Below are positions 16,476 through 25,520 of a DNA stretch of 64,000 nucleotides, one piece after another; the stretch's first letter is position 1, and every line of letters begins with the position of its first letter. The translations under genes were made by a program, and so were the position numbers. A model generated the notes under the pieces. The model was not told the DNA's origin and searched no databases. It saw nothing but the letters and a program-made list of their open reading frames with translations. The stretch covers positions 124,001 to 188,000 of the forward strand of contig CALDCB010000012.1 of assembly GCA_937937585.1 (NCBI GenBank). Direction: 5' to 3'. This DNA is from an uncultured Coriobacteriaceae bacterium. Its GTDB lineage: Bacteria; Actinomycetota; Coriobacteriia; Coriobacteriales; Eggerthellaceae.

Positions 16476-17663
16476 CTACTTTTCGCCCGTGCCTTTCAGC
16501 ATGGTCTCGACCTTGTCGTGGACTTCCTTCAGGCCAGCCTCGTCGATGGTCCACTGGTGGGTGATGGTGCCGCACGGCATTTCGAACCCGCATTTCTCCA
16601 GGTACTCGGCCACTTCCTTGGGGCCTGACGGAGCCCAGCCGTACGAGCCGAACGGGATGCCGATGCGGTTCTTCGGCGACAGTCCCTTCATATAGCAAAG
16701 GAACGCGGCGACGGTGGGCATCATGGACGAGTTCAGCGTAGGCGAACCAACGGCAATGTACTTGGCGGAAAGCACCTCGGTCATGATGTCGGAGATGTGG
16801 TTGACCTTCAGGTCGAGCAGCCTGACGGCAATACCGTTCTCAGCGAACGTTTCGGCGATTTGCTTGGCCATTTTCTCGGTGGTGTGCCACATGCTGTCAT
16901 AGACGACCAGCGCGTACTTGTCGGTTTCGTTGGCGGACCACTTCTTGTAGGCGGCGATGATCTCGGGCACGTGCGAGCGCCAAATAATGCCGTGAGCAGG
17001 AGCGATGATGTCGATATCAAGACCAGCGACCGCCTCGAGCGCCTTCTGGACCTGGCGCGAGTAGGGAAGCACGATGTTGGCATAGTACTTCTTGGCCTGC
17101 TCCATGACCTCGCACAGATCGACCTCGTCGTCGAAATGCATGCTGGATGCGAAGTGCTGGCCGAATGCGTCGTTGCTGAACAGAATCTTCTCTTCGGCGC
17201 AGTACGTGACCATGTTGTCGGGCCAGTGAACCATGGGCGTGTGCACGAACGTCAGGGTGCGCTTGCCGATGTTCAGCGTTTCGCCCGACTTCACGGGCAT
17301 GTAATCGAAATCGCTTCCGTAGTGGGCCTGCAAGCCGGCAAGCCCCTTGGGGGCGCTGGTGACCAGCTTCGCGTTAGGGCAGCGACCCATGACAACGGGG
17401 ATGGAGCCGGAATGGTCCATCTCGACGTGGTTGGATACCAGGTAATCGATCTTCGCGGGATCGACGATTTGCGAGATACGGTCGAGTAGGTCGTCAGCGA
17501 AGGGACGCTTGCAAGTGTCGATGAGCGTGACATGCTCGTCGACGATGAGGTAGGCGTTGTACGTGGAGCCCCAGTCGGTGGTGTAGCCGTGGAAGTTGCG
17601 CTCGTTCCAATCGACGCCGCCAACCCAATAGATGCCCGGCTTGACTTCAACTGCATTCAGCAT
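16476..17663 (-). CDS. FprA-family A-type flavoprotein (O2/NO reductase)
   Basis: A 395-residue flavodiiron protein. The N-terminal metallo-beta-lactamase domain carries the diiron ligands in NHVEMDHSGSIP and a HWPDNMV segment. The C-terminal flavodoxin domain (about 250-395) begins ALVVYDSMWHTTEKMAKQIA. Such enzymes reduce O2 to water or NO to N2O in anaerobes, receiving electrons through rubredoxin. It pairs functionally with the rubrerythrin at 59416-60021. GAAAGGGGCAATC precedes ATG 17663. An AT-rich gap upstream probably holds the promoter. Confidence 0.93.
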   Translation of the reverse strand: MLNAVEVKPGIYWVGGVDWNERNFHGYTTDWGSTYNAYLIVDEHVTLIDTCKRPFADDLLDRISQIVDPAKIDYLVSNHVEMDHSGSIPVVMGRCPNAKLVTSAPKGLAGLQAHYGSDFDYMPVKSGETLNIGKRTLTFVHTPMVHWPDNMVTYCAEEKILFSNDAFGQHFASSMHFDDEVDLCEVMEQAKKYYANIVLPYSRQVQKALEAVAGLDIDIIAPAHGIIWRSHVPEIIAAYKKWSANETDKYALVVYDSMWHTTEKMAKQIAETFAENGIAVRLLDLKVNHISDIMTEVLSAKYIAVGSPTLNSSMMPTVAAFLCYMKGLSPKNRIGIPFGSYGWAPSGPKEVAEYLEKCGFEMPCGTITHQWTIDEAGLKEVHDKVETMLKGTGEK

Positions 17664-17796
17664 GATTGCCCCTTTCTCCTAATGACCTGAATATAGCAGC
17701 TTTACTAATGGGAATCAATATCAATAAGAAGAGTGAGCAATCATTGTCATAGGGATGTTGGATGGCTGTTGGATTGGGGCAAGATTTAGCTCGACT

Positions 17797-17896
17797 AGAG
17801 ATGACAGAAGCCGCTCCTAAGACGGCTTCTGTCATTTATAAGCACTAGCCGCAGAGGGTGTGTCCATGCGCCCCGCGTCTTGCTTGATTATGTCAT
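17797..17896. repeat. Dispersed hairpin repeat, copy 2, with perfect stem
   Basis: ATGACAGAAGCCG (17801-17813) pairs perfectly with CGGCTTCTGTCAT (17823-17835), followed by a tail aligning to copy 1 at 11896-11984 (TAGCCGCAGAGGGTGTG and onward, to a shared ATTAT/CATG end). It lies just past the 3' end of the minus-strand LysR gene and may act as its terminator. Confidence 0.65.
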
Positions 17897-17908
17897 GCTC
17901 GGGAATAG

Positions 17909-18826
17909 CTACGCATACTTCATCAGCTCGTCGATGTATTCCCTCAGGACGCCGTTGATGGGCGCTCCTTTCTTCACCAGGTAGCCCAAGCTCATGTCTG
18001 TATCGCTCTCGTAAGGGATGGCAACCGTGCCCGCCGTTGACAGCGCCTTGCCGGTTAAGTTGCACCAAACGGCGTAGCCGTCGGTTTCGGCGATGCTCTC
18101 GGTAAGCTCACGTAGCGAGGCGAACAGCGTGTCGTTGACCTTCTGCCTGTCACCCGCAAGGAATGCCTTGCGCATGTCGGTTGCGTGCAGCGAGTTCATG
18201 TAGAAGTACTGCTCGTAATAGAACATGGGGTACTGAACCAGGTCGGATGGATCAAGTTTCTTGCGGCTGGCAAGCGGATGATGCCTGCTGACATACGCGT
18301 ACATCTTCGCTTTGAACAGCTCGTGATATTCAAGCTCGCCGCTTTCCAAGTACTTGCGCAGGGCACCCTCGTTGCCTTCGGAAAGAAGCAGAAGGCCGAT
18401 ATCACGCATGCCGTTGTTGATGTCGTAAGCCATCTTGGGGGTTTGAACGACCTCGATGCTGAAATCGATGTCCGCGTGAGCATGAGCCTCGGCCACGCTC
18501 ATCAGGGCGTTCACGCCAAAGCCGAAAGGCAGCATGGAAACATGCAGGCGCGACGAGGCAGTGTTGTGACTGCAGAACTCGCGCTCGAACGCGTCCATCT
18601 CGGCGACAACGCGCTCGGCCGCATTCATGACCTTGATACCGCGTTCGGTAACGGAAACGCCGCGTTTGCCGCGGTCGAGCACGCTGAATCCCAGCTCGTC
18701 TTCAACTTGGCTCAGCGCTTCGTACAAGGTGCTCTTCGAAATTCCCAGGCTCTTGGCAGCAGCATTGATGGAACCTCGCTCTGCCGTTTCTAACAAATAG
18801 CGAAGCTGCTGAACGGTTATCTTCAC
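17909..18826 (-). CDS. LysR-type regulator of permease paralog 2
   Basis: A 305-residue LysR protein: helix-turn-helix at 1-65 (MKITVQQLRYLLETAERGSI, SKSTLYEALSQVEDELGF) and an inducer-binding domain to about 300. Its start aligns with that of the LysR at 13890, which supports both choices. It is divergent from the second SLC13 permease across a 384-base gap containing repeated TGTTCGG motifs. Likely controls the permease and the phosphodiesterase behind it. Confidence 0.9.
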   Translation of the reverse strand: MKITVQQLRYLLETAERGSINAAAKSLGISKSTLYEALSQVEDELGFSVLDRGKRGVSVTERGIKVMNAAERVVAEMDAFEREFCSHNTASSRLHVSMLPFGFGVNALMSVAEAHAHADIDFSIEVVQTPKMAYDINNGMRDIGLLLLSEGNEGALRKYLESGELEYHELFKAKMYAYVSRHHPLASRKKLDPSDLVQYPMFYYEQYFYMNSLHATDMRKAFLAGDRQKVNDTLFASLRELTESIAETDGYAVWCNLTGKALSTAGTVAIPYESDTDMSLGYLVKKGAPINGVLREYIDELMKYA

Positions 18827-18841
18827 GTGATTCTCCCTACG

Positions 18842-18999
18842 TGTTCGACTTTACCGAATATGATATGCCGATATGTTCGGTTCCGCCATAGGTATATCCA
18901 ATCGCGACCTCGACCATAGCTTATATCTGGCGTGATATAGTGCGAAATGTGTTCGGAATACCCACCTACAGCATAGTACGATGTTCTATAAACCGAACA
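18842..18999. promoter_or_regulatory. Divergent control region with repeated TGTTCGG motifs
   Basis: TGTTCGA (18842), TGTTCGG (18874-18880), TGTTCGG (18950-18956) and CCGAACA (18993-18999) occur in the LysR/permease gap. CCGAA at 18854-18858 adds a dyad partner for the second site. The spread resembles a multi-site LysR operator. No protein gene is seen in the rest of the 18827-19210 gap. Confidence 0.5.
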
Positions 19000-19210
19000 T
19001 ACAACAGGCGAAGCGGAAGAAGGAGCCGCAACCGCCAAGGGAGTGTAAACGCGAGCCAAGCGCATCGTTCGAAAGCGATGCGCGGTTCGCCAAAGAAGAG
19101 GCAAGAGATCGACGCGAGCTTTTGAGGAGGGAAGACGGTCGGTTCGCAATAGCGGTTAGCGCGCGGGGGGTGCGCGACCGTAATTTCAACTCTTTCGGAA
19201 AGGGGAGGGT

Positions 19211-20629
19211 ATGGAAACGAAAAAACGCGTTTCTATCATTCATTACATCGTAGTTCTAGCGTTCTGCTTCCTGTTCCAGTTCGTTCCCGGTCCGCTGGGC
19301 ATCTCGCAGCAGGGTATGTGCCTGCTCGGCTGCTTCATCGGCGCCATCTACGGCTGGATCACCATCGACATGCTGTGGCCGAGCCTTGTCGCACTTGTCT
19401 CCGCCGGCTTCACGTTCGGCATGACCCAGGTCATGGCCGCCACGTTCGGCTCCGCCACGGTTCTCACGCTTGTTCTTTGCATGGGCTCCATCGGCATCGC
19501 AATGAAGAACGGTGCCTTCAACTGGTTGGTAAGCCTGCTGCTTAACAACAAGTTCATGCAAGGAAAGCCTTGGCTGACCATCTGGATCATCCTGGTTCTT
19601 GCTTTCCCGTTCGGCCCGTTCAACCCGATCATCATGATGATCATCTTCGGCGCTTTCGTCACCTCCATGCTTGAGTCTTGCCACGTGAAGAAGAACTCGA
19701 AGCTGGCCATCTTCCTGTATCTTGGTTGCGCACTCAGCCTGATGAACGGCCAGATCCTCTTCCCGTTCTTCGGCACCGGCCTGGTCTTCTTCCAGAGCTA
19801 CAACGCCATGTTCCCGAACATCCCGATCGACATGGTTCCCTACCTTGGCTTCATGATCACCATGGGCATCCTGATCGCCACCGTTTACATGCTGGTTATG
19901 CGCTACATCTTCAGGGTTGACGCTGAGCCTTTGACCGAGTACTGCAAAGAGTGCGAGATGACCAAGTGCACGCGTGACCAGAAGGTCGCCCTGCTCCTGT
20001 TCGTCGGCCTCATCATCCTGAACCTTTTTGGTTCGCTGCCGCTGGGCGCAATCTCCGTCTTCGTTTCCAAGTTCGGTATCGCTGGTTACTGCATGATCCT
20101 CTGCATCGTTGCCGGTCTTCTTCCCGACGCCGAGGGCAAGCCTCTGGCCAACCTGGAAGAGCTCTTCCATATGGCTAACTGGGGTCAGGTCTGCATGGTC
20201 GCCGTCGTCATGCTGATGGCAACCTACATGAGCAGCAAGGACCTGGGTATCACCGCCGCAATGGCAACCGTGTTCAAGTCGCTCATGGGTCTGTCTCCTT
20301 GGGTCTTCATCATCGTCTCGCTGGTCCTGGCGGTTGTGCTCACCAACGTTGCGAACAACATGATCATCGCCGTTATGGTCATGCCCTTCCTGGTCAACTA
20401 CGCTCAGGCCGTTGGCATCAACACCACGATGTGCATCGTCCTTCTGTGGATCCTCGTTCAACTCGCTCTTGCAACGCCTGCCGCTTCGCCGGTTACCGCA
20501 GTTGCCATGACGCAGGAATTGGCTGATGCGAGCGAGATGAGCAAGACCGCTCTGAAGATCCTGCCCATCATGCTGGTCATCGAGATGGTCATCGCCATCC
20601 CCATCTCCCAGATCTTCTTCCCGATGTAA
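19211..20629 (+). CDS. SLC13/DASS-type anion permease, paralog 2
   Basis: A 472-residue permease paralogous over its whole length to the protein at 12185-13615: same start (HYIVVLAFCFLFQFVPGP), same motifs (GIAMKNGAFNWLVSLLL, TNVANNMIIAVMVMP, TPAASPVTAVAMTQEL) and the same central Cys pair (C245 and C248, EYCKEC). AAAGGGGAGGG precedes ATG 19211. It is followed after 157 bases by a phosphodiesterase gene on the same strand and faces its own LysR. Possibly imports an organic anion that the downstream enzyme releases or processes; the substrate cannot be read from the sequence. Confidence 0.86.
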   Translation: METKKRVSIIHYIVVLAFCFLFQFVPGPLGISQQGMCLLGCFIGAIYGWITIDMLWPSLVALVSAGFTFGMTQVMAATFGSATVLTLVLCMGSIGIAMKNGAFNWLVSLLLNNKFMQGKPWLTIWIILVLAFPFGPFNPIIMMIIFGAFVTSMLESCHVKKNSKLAIFLYLGCALSLMNGQILFPFFGTGLVFFQSYNAMFPNIPIDMVPYLGFMITMGILIATVYMLVMRYIFRVDAEPLTEYCKECEMTKCTRDQKVALLLFVGLIILNLFGSLPLGAISVFVSKFGIAGYCMILCIVAGLLPDAEGKPLANLEELFHMANWGQVCMVAVVMLMATYMSSKDLGITAAMATVFKSLMGLSPWVFIIVSLVLAVVLTNVANNMIIAVMVMPFLVNYAQAVGINTTMCIVLLWILVQLALATPAASPVTAVAMTQELADASEMSKTALKILPIMLVIEMVIAIPISQIFFPM

Positions 20630-20786
20630 GTCGATTGCATCAACTGCACGTCATTCGGGTTGCGCGGCCCGCAGGTTTGAAAGCCGAAAGCCGTGGTCGC
20701 GCAATCTGGCAGTTGCCTTCTTGCAAGCGCAGCTGCCGAACACCCATTAGGTCTTAAGCAAATCGGACATAGAAAGAGGTTTCGAA

Positions 20787-22904
20787 ATGTTGAGGTCACG
20801 CGGTCTTACCGACAAACTGCTCGTGCTTGGCGTGGATGGAATGGATCCTCGCTGGGCAAAGCGCATGGTCGACGAGGGCAAGATGCCCCACCTGAAGGAG
20901 CTCATGGAGCGCGGCGCTTGCCGTGACGACCTGATGCTTCTGGGCGCCAACCCCACCATCACCCCGCCGATGTGGGCAACGCTGGGCACGGGCGCTTACC
21001 CCATGACGCACGGCATTATTGACTACAACGTCTCCGCTAAGGACGACAAGGACATCACCCTGGGTGCATTCAGCTCGCGCTTCATGACCGCCGAGCCGCT
21101 GTGGAACATCACGGCCGAGTCCGGCAAGAAGACGCTTGTCATGCACTGGCCCGGCGGTTCGTTCCCTCCGACCAGCGATTCCCCGAACCTGTTCACCGTT
21201 GACGGTTCTTCCCCCGGAGCAACCTGTGCTTACTCCAACGTGCGCGACATGGACACCATCTTCGTCGCCAGCACCAAGGCCGAGACCCCCTCGTGCGCAT
21301 TCATGTCGGTTGTCACATCCGAAGTTGAAGGCGACGAGAAGCTCGTCCCGCATGTTCTGACCACCCTTGATGGTCGCCCGCTGTGCTCTCGCGGTAAGAC
21401 GCCCGAGGCCAAGGAGCGCATGAAGAAGTACCTGCAGGCCTACAAGGAGTTCATCGGCGTTCCCGGCTACACGCCCGACCACAGCTTCGTCAATGACAAC
21501 ATCGTCTTTGACGAGGAGAAGGGCATCATGTGGAGCACCGCCGACTTCCCGACCGGCTGCTCGATCTCGCCCGTTTCCGAGCCCGAGGGCTGGGACATCG
21601 AGGTTCCCGAAGGCGCCAAGGAATTCATCATTCTTACGATGCACGGCCGCGTCACCCGCAACGCCCTTATCCTGAAGAACGCCGAGGGCGTGTACGATCA
21701 CGTTGCAATCTACAAGAACAAGCAGGCCACCGAGCCCGTCACCGTTCTTGAGAACGATGTCTTCACCGGCGTCATCGACTACATCCCCACCAAGGATGGC
21801 GGCGAAGAGATGATCTTCCGCAACATGCGCCTTCTGAAGATCGCCGAGGACGGCTCCTATGTTCGCATTTGGGCTTCCCGTGGCTCCAGCTGCGAAGAGG
21901 ACACCGTGTTCTTCCCGAAGAGCCTGCTGAAGGAGTCCATCGAGGCTGCCGGCCCGCTGGTTCCGACCAGCCAGATGTCCGGCCTGGACAAGGACCTCAT
22001 CATGAAGTGCAACCTCCCGCAGTGGGAGCTCTCCGCCGAGTGGCAGAGCAAGTTCATGCACTACATGATTGAGAAGCACGGCGTTGAGGTTATCTTCAGC
22101 CACTTCCACAACTGCGACCTGCAGGGTCACTGCTACATGAAGTACATGAAGAACCGCGACACCAGCCGTTACGACGAGTCCGAGGTCGTGAAGTTCGCCG
22201 AGGCAACCTACAAGGTTACCGACGACTACATCGGAAGCTTCATGCACCTGCTGGATGAGGGTTGGACCATTCTTCTGGTTTCCGACCACGGCCTGATGTG
22301 CTCCGAGGAAGAGTCTGTCGCTCAGGGCGACAACATGGGCGTCAGCCTTGAGCCGCTGCACAAGTGGGGTTACACCGTGCTGAAGCGCGACGAGGACGGC
22401 AACGAGATCCCCGAGATCGACTGGACCAAGACCCGCGCTATCATGACGCGCTGCAACAGCATCTACATCAACGTGAAGGGCCGCGACAAGCACGGCATCG
22501 TCGAACCCGAGGACCAGTTCGCCCTCGAGGAAGAGATCATCACGAAGATGTACGAGTACAAGCATCCGAAGACGGGTTACCACCTGTTCGCGTACGCTCT
22601 GCACAACCGCGACGCCATTCTGCTTGGCATGGGCGGCCCGAACGCTGCAGACATCATCTTCAACGTCAGCGGCCTTTACGCCGAGGACCATGGCGGCGGC
22701 CTTTCGACCTCGCTTGGTTACAACGACACCTCGCTCAGCCCGATCTTCGCGGCAGCAGGCCCCGGCATCAAGGAGAACTTCCGTACCGACATGTACATCC
22801 GCGAGGTTGATGTGGCGCCTACGGCAGCGGCTCTGCTGGGTGTTCGCTTCCCCGCACAGTGCGAGGGCGCACCTGCCTACAGCATCTTCTCTGAGGATCT
22901 GTAG
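20787..22904 (+). CDS. Type I phosphodiesterase/nucleotide pyrophosphatase-like enzyme
   Basis: A 705-residue alkaline-phosphatase-superfamily hydrolase. Metal ligands are visible in LLVLGVDGMDP (D17) and LLVSDHGLM; the probable nucleophile is Thr59 in ANPTITPPMWATLGTGAYP; a late His lies in the AEDHGGGLS region. There is no signal peptide or membrane helix, so it is probably cytoplasmic, unlike many secreted relatives. An insertion of about 250 residues (170-420) separates the two halves of the core. GAAAGAGG precedes ATG 20787. It lies downstream of the SLC13 permease and probably acts on the same compound class (phosphodiester or phosphonate), which is inference. Confidence 0.82.
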   Translation: MLRSRGLTDKLLVLGVDGMDPRWAKRMVDEGKMPHLKELMERGACRDDLMLLGANPTITPPMWATLGTGAYPMTHGIIDYNVSAKDDKDITLGAFSSRFMTAEPLWNITAESGKKTLVMHWPGGSFPPTSDSPNLFTVDGSSPGATCAYSNVRDMDTIFVASTKAETPSCAFMSVVTSEVEGDEKLVPHVLTTLDGRPLCSRGKTPEAKERMKKYLQAYKEFIGVPGYTPDHSFVNDNIVFDEEKGIMWSTADFPTGCSISPVSEPEGWDIEVPEGAKEFIILTMHGRVTRNALILKNAEGVYDHVAIYKNKQATEPVTVLENDVFTGVIDYIPTKDGGEEMIFRNMRLLKIAEDGSYVRIWASRGSSCEEDTVFFPKSLLKESIEAAGPLVPTSQMSGLDKDLIMKCNLPQWELSAEWQSKFMHYMIEKHGVEVIFSHFHNCDLQGHCYMKYMKNRDTSRYDESEVVKFAEATYKVTDDYIGSFMHLLDEGWTILLVSDHGLMCSEEESVAQGDNMGVSLEPLHKWGYTVLKRDEDGNEIPEIDWTKTRAIMTRCNSIYINVKGRDKHGIVEPEDQFALEEEIITKMYEYKHPKTGYHLFAYALHNRDAILLGMGGPNAADIIFNVSGLYAEDHGGGLSTSLGYNDTSLSPIFAAAGPGIKENFRTDMYIREVDVAPTAAALLGVRFPAQCEGAPAYSIFSEDL

Positions 22905-22908
22905 ACGC

Positions 22909-23012
22909 CGAGGGGTGTTTTCGCGAAGCGAAACCGCCCCGACAGCGTCCAAAGGTCCGAACGCCCGAGGGGTGTTTTCGCGAAGCGAAACCGCCCCGAC
23001 AGCGTCCAAAGG
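22909..23012. repeat. Tandem pair of 47-base hairpin repeats
   Basis: The 47-base unit at 22909-22955 recurs without visible change at 22966-23012 (period 57). Each unit contains the imperfect palindrome GGGGTGTTTTCGC-GAA-GCGAAACCGCCCC. The pair begins 4 bases after the phosphodiesterase stop codon and resembles REP doublets. Confidence 0.85.
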
Positions 23013-23114
23013 CGCTGAACATTCTCTGCAGCTTCGCGCGATAGGCCCTCCCGCCTGCGCTGAAGCGATATAGCTCGAACGGGGCACTGCAAACGTCCGC
23101 TCCGCTAGAGGAAT

Positions 23115-23157
23115 CGACCCAGCCGGTCCACCTTCCCTTTGCCGGTTGGGTCGTTTT
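23115..23157 (+). terminator. Terminator downstream of the permease-phosphodiesterase unit
   Basis: CGACCCAGCCGG (23115-23126) pairs with CCGGTTGGGTCG (23142-23153, one wobble), followed by TTTT. Confidence 0.85.
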
Positions 23158-23190
23158 GCGTCGTCACTCGAATGCGACGGCATCAGCCGA

Positions 23191-23216
23191 AGCCGTCCTT
23201 ATGGGCGGCTTTTTTC
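23191..23216 (+). terminator. Second terminator in tandem
   Basis: AGCCGTCC (23191-23198) pairs with GGGCGGCT (23203-23210, one G-T) and is followed by TTTTT. The rest of the gap to 23636 holds no gene I can support. Confidence 0.8.
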
Positions 23217-23636
23217 ATTTTGCGCGGTGCTTGTCGATAGGGCTGCCGCGTCGTGCGTTGCGACGTCGCGCGCTGCGAGCGTTGTCGCTTCGCTGCGGGT
23301 GCCGTCATCGTCTTCCACTGTGGCATGTTTGTGGGACTGCGCGCCTTGCTTCTAGAGCCAAGGTCTTGTCGTGTTTATACTGAAGTTATCGAGCAAGCGT
23401 GCTCCTAAATCTGAGCAGCTTACGTCGACTGCCGCAAAGCGGGGTCGCCATGCGAATCTGTGCCAGCTTGCCGAAACCCAAGACAACTGAATCGTCGGGC
23501 GCATCTCGTGCGCATTTCGTCAGTGCGCTCTGCTTGCTATGTTCGACCTCAGGCGGCGCATGAAGAGGTGCCCTCTTGCGCGTCTGCCACGTTTCGGTTG
23601 TCTTCCGTTGCAAGAGCAAGCTGTGAAAGGACGTAT

Positions 23637-25520
23637 ATGCAAGGGAAGTCTCTTACGTTGCTGCTGTTCGTTTTGTATGGCAGCGCCTTTTTGGCAGGTT
23701 TCAACGAGAACCTGATGAACGTCGCTCTCGTTTCGATCATGAACGAGTACGGCATCGATTCGGTTGCCGCGCAGTGGACGGTTGCCGGCTACATGATCGC
23801 CGGCACGATCGTGGTTATGTGCATGGCGTTTTTCTTTCGTCGCATCCCGCTGCGCGCGCTGTATTTCGCCGCTGCGTTATTCAGCTTTGTTGGATCGCTG
23901 GTCGGCATCTTCGCGTCGAGCTTCGCCCTGTTGATGGTTGCGCGGTTGATCCAGGCTGTTGGTAGCGGCATCTTCATCCCGCTTATGATGAACACCATTT
24001 TGGTGGTCACGCCCAAGAACAAGCTGGGAACCTACCTGTCTATTGGCAGCTGCATGATCACGTTCGGCCCGGCGCTTGCGCCTGTCGTGTGCGGCGCGGT
24101 TGTCACGGCGTTCGGGTGGCACAGCATCTTCGTGGTGCCCACTGTTGCGATGGTCGTTTTGGCCATTGTTGCCGTTCCTTCGGTCAAGAACATGGAGAAC
24201 CGGGAAGCACATCTTGATGTTGCGTCCGTCGTGCTTTCGGCGGTTTTCTTGATGTCGCTGAGCTTTGGCTTGGTCATGCTCACGCTGGACACGCTTGTTG
24301 CTGCGATCTCTCTTGTCGTGATGGCTGTTTCCGTCGCGCTGTTCATCCTTCGCCAGCTGCGTTGCGAGAATCCGCTGATCGACCTTACGCCCATGAAGAG
24401 CATTGCGTTTTGGCCGTCCATCATTTTGACCACCATCGCCATGATGGGAAGCTTCAGCTGCAGCGTTTTGCTGCCGATGTATCTTGAGGGAGCGACTGGT
24501 TTGACGGCGTTCATGGCGGGTTTGACCATCCTTATTCCCGTGTTGGGCAACGCCGCAACGTCGCTTTTGGGCGGCCGCATCATGGACTCGCGCGGTGAAT
24601 GGCCGCTGCTTCCCGTTGGATATGCGGTTGTGGCCTGCGGTTTTGCGGTTCTGACTTTCCTGGCTCCGACTCTTTCGCTTCCGGGTATGTTCGTTGGCGC
24701 GTTTTTGGTCATGTCGGGCACCGGCTTGATCTTCTCGCCGTCGCAGTCGGCGGGTTTCAAGACGCTCACTCCCGAGCAGAACCCCTTTGGTGTGGCGCTT
24801 TCCACCACGTTCGTTCAGATCGCGGCCTGCATCGCGCCATCTCTCTACACGGGCATCCTTACCTCGGGTCAGATGGGTTCGCTTGCATCGGGCGCGTCGG
24901 CACAGGTTGCTTTGGCTAACGGTTTTTCGTCGGCCATGACGGTTGCCATGTTCGTGGCGGCGGCTGGTTCGCTGATCGGCTTCGCCTATGCTCGCGCGGC
25001 CGTAAGGCGTAGGGAGAATGACAAGATTAAGCGCCAGGCCATGCCTGCAAACGAGCGTCTCTTGGCGCGCCTTGTCCAGCCAGAGCCCTACACGCTTCCC
25101 GCCGATGCGCCCGTTAGCGCTGCGATGCAGTTGTTCGTCGATCGCAAGATCGGCGGCCTTCCTTTGGTGGATGCCCAGGGCAAGCCTGCTGGATTCGTGT
25201 CGGACGGCGACGTCATCAGGTTCCTTGCCGACAAGCACCCGCTGATCACCAATGCGTACACGATGATCGAGGCGGCGAACAACCAATCGTTTGACGAGCG
25301 CCTGAGCGAGCTTCTGAACTTGCCGCTGCGCGACATCGCTACCGATAAGCTTGTCTCGCTTGATTCTTCGGCCACGCTCGAAGAGGCGTGTTCGCTGCTT
25401 GCCACGCACAAGCTGAAGAAGGTGCCGGTTGTTCAGGGCGACCGCATCGTCGGCACCATCAACCGCAGCGATCTTCTGCGTTACGCCATGGAGCGCAGCC
25501 TTCAGGTTGCGAACGCTTAG
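23637..25520 (+). CDS. MFS (DHA2-type) transporter fused to a CBS-domain pair
   Basis: ATG 23637 has GAAAGGA at 23625 and begins directly at helix 1; an earlier in-frame ATG (23460) would add 59 non-membrane residues. Residues 1-460 are an EmrB/QacA-like facilitator with about 14 helices (FNENLMNVALVSIMNEYGI, QWTVAGYMIAGTIVVM). Residues about 490-627 carry two CBS motifs (MQLFVDRKIGGLPLVDAQGK, then LEEACSLLATHKLKKVPVVQ and VGTINRSDLLRY). CBS pairs sense adenosyl nucleotides or ionic strength, so transport may be gated by cell energy state. This fusion is uncommon. Substrate unknown. Confidence 0.88.
   Translation: MQGKSLTLLLFVLYGSAFLAGFNENLMNVALVSIMNEYGIDSVAAQWTVAGYMIAGTIVVMCMAFFFRRIPLRALYFAAALFSFVGSLVGIFASSFALLMVARLIQAVGSGIFIPLMMNTILVVTPKNKLGTYLSIGSCMITFGPALAPVVCGAVVTAFGWHSIFVVPTVAMVVLAIVAVPSVKNMENREAHLDVASVVLSAVFLMSLSFGLVMLTLDTLVAAISLVVMAVSVALFILRQLRCENPLIDLTPMKSIAFWPSIILTTIAMMGSFSCSVLLPMYLEGATGLTAFMAGLTILIPVLGNAATSLLGGRIMDSRGEWPLLPVGYAVVACGFAVLTFLAPTLSLPGMFVGAFLVMSGTGLIFSPSQSAGFKTLTPEQNPFGVALSTTFVQIAACIAPSLYTGILTSGQMGSLASGASAQVALANGFSSAMTVAMFVAAAGSLIGFAYARAAVRRRENDKIKRQAMPANERLLARLVQPEPYTLPADAPVSAAMQLFVDRKIGGLPLVDAQGKPAGFVSDGDVIRFLADKHPLITNAYTMIEAANNQSFDERLSELLNLPLRDIATDKLVSLDSSATLEEACSLLATHKLKKVPVVQGDRIVGTINRSDLLRYAMERSLQVANA

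Noticed and set aside
20796..23183. 795-codon open frame on the minus strand over the phosphodiesterase gene
   Set aside because: Antisense reading of a high-GC gene: no ribosome site, no family signature, low-complexity residues; the plus-strand gene has clear catalytic motifs.
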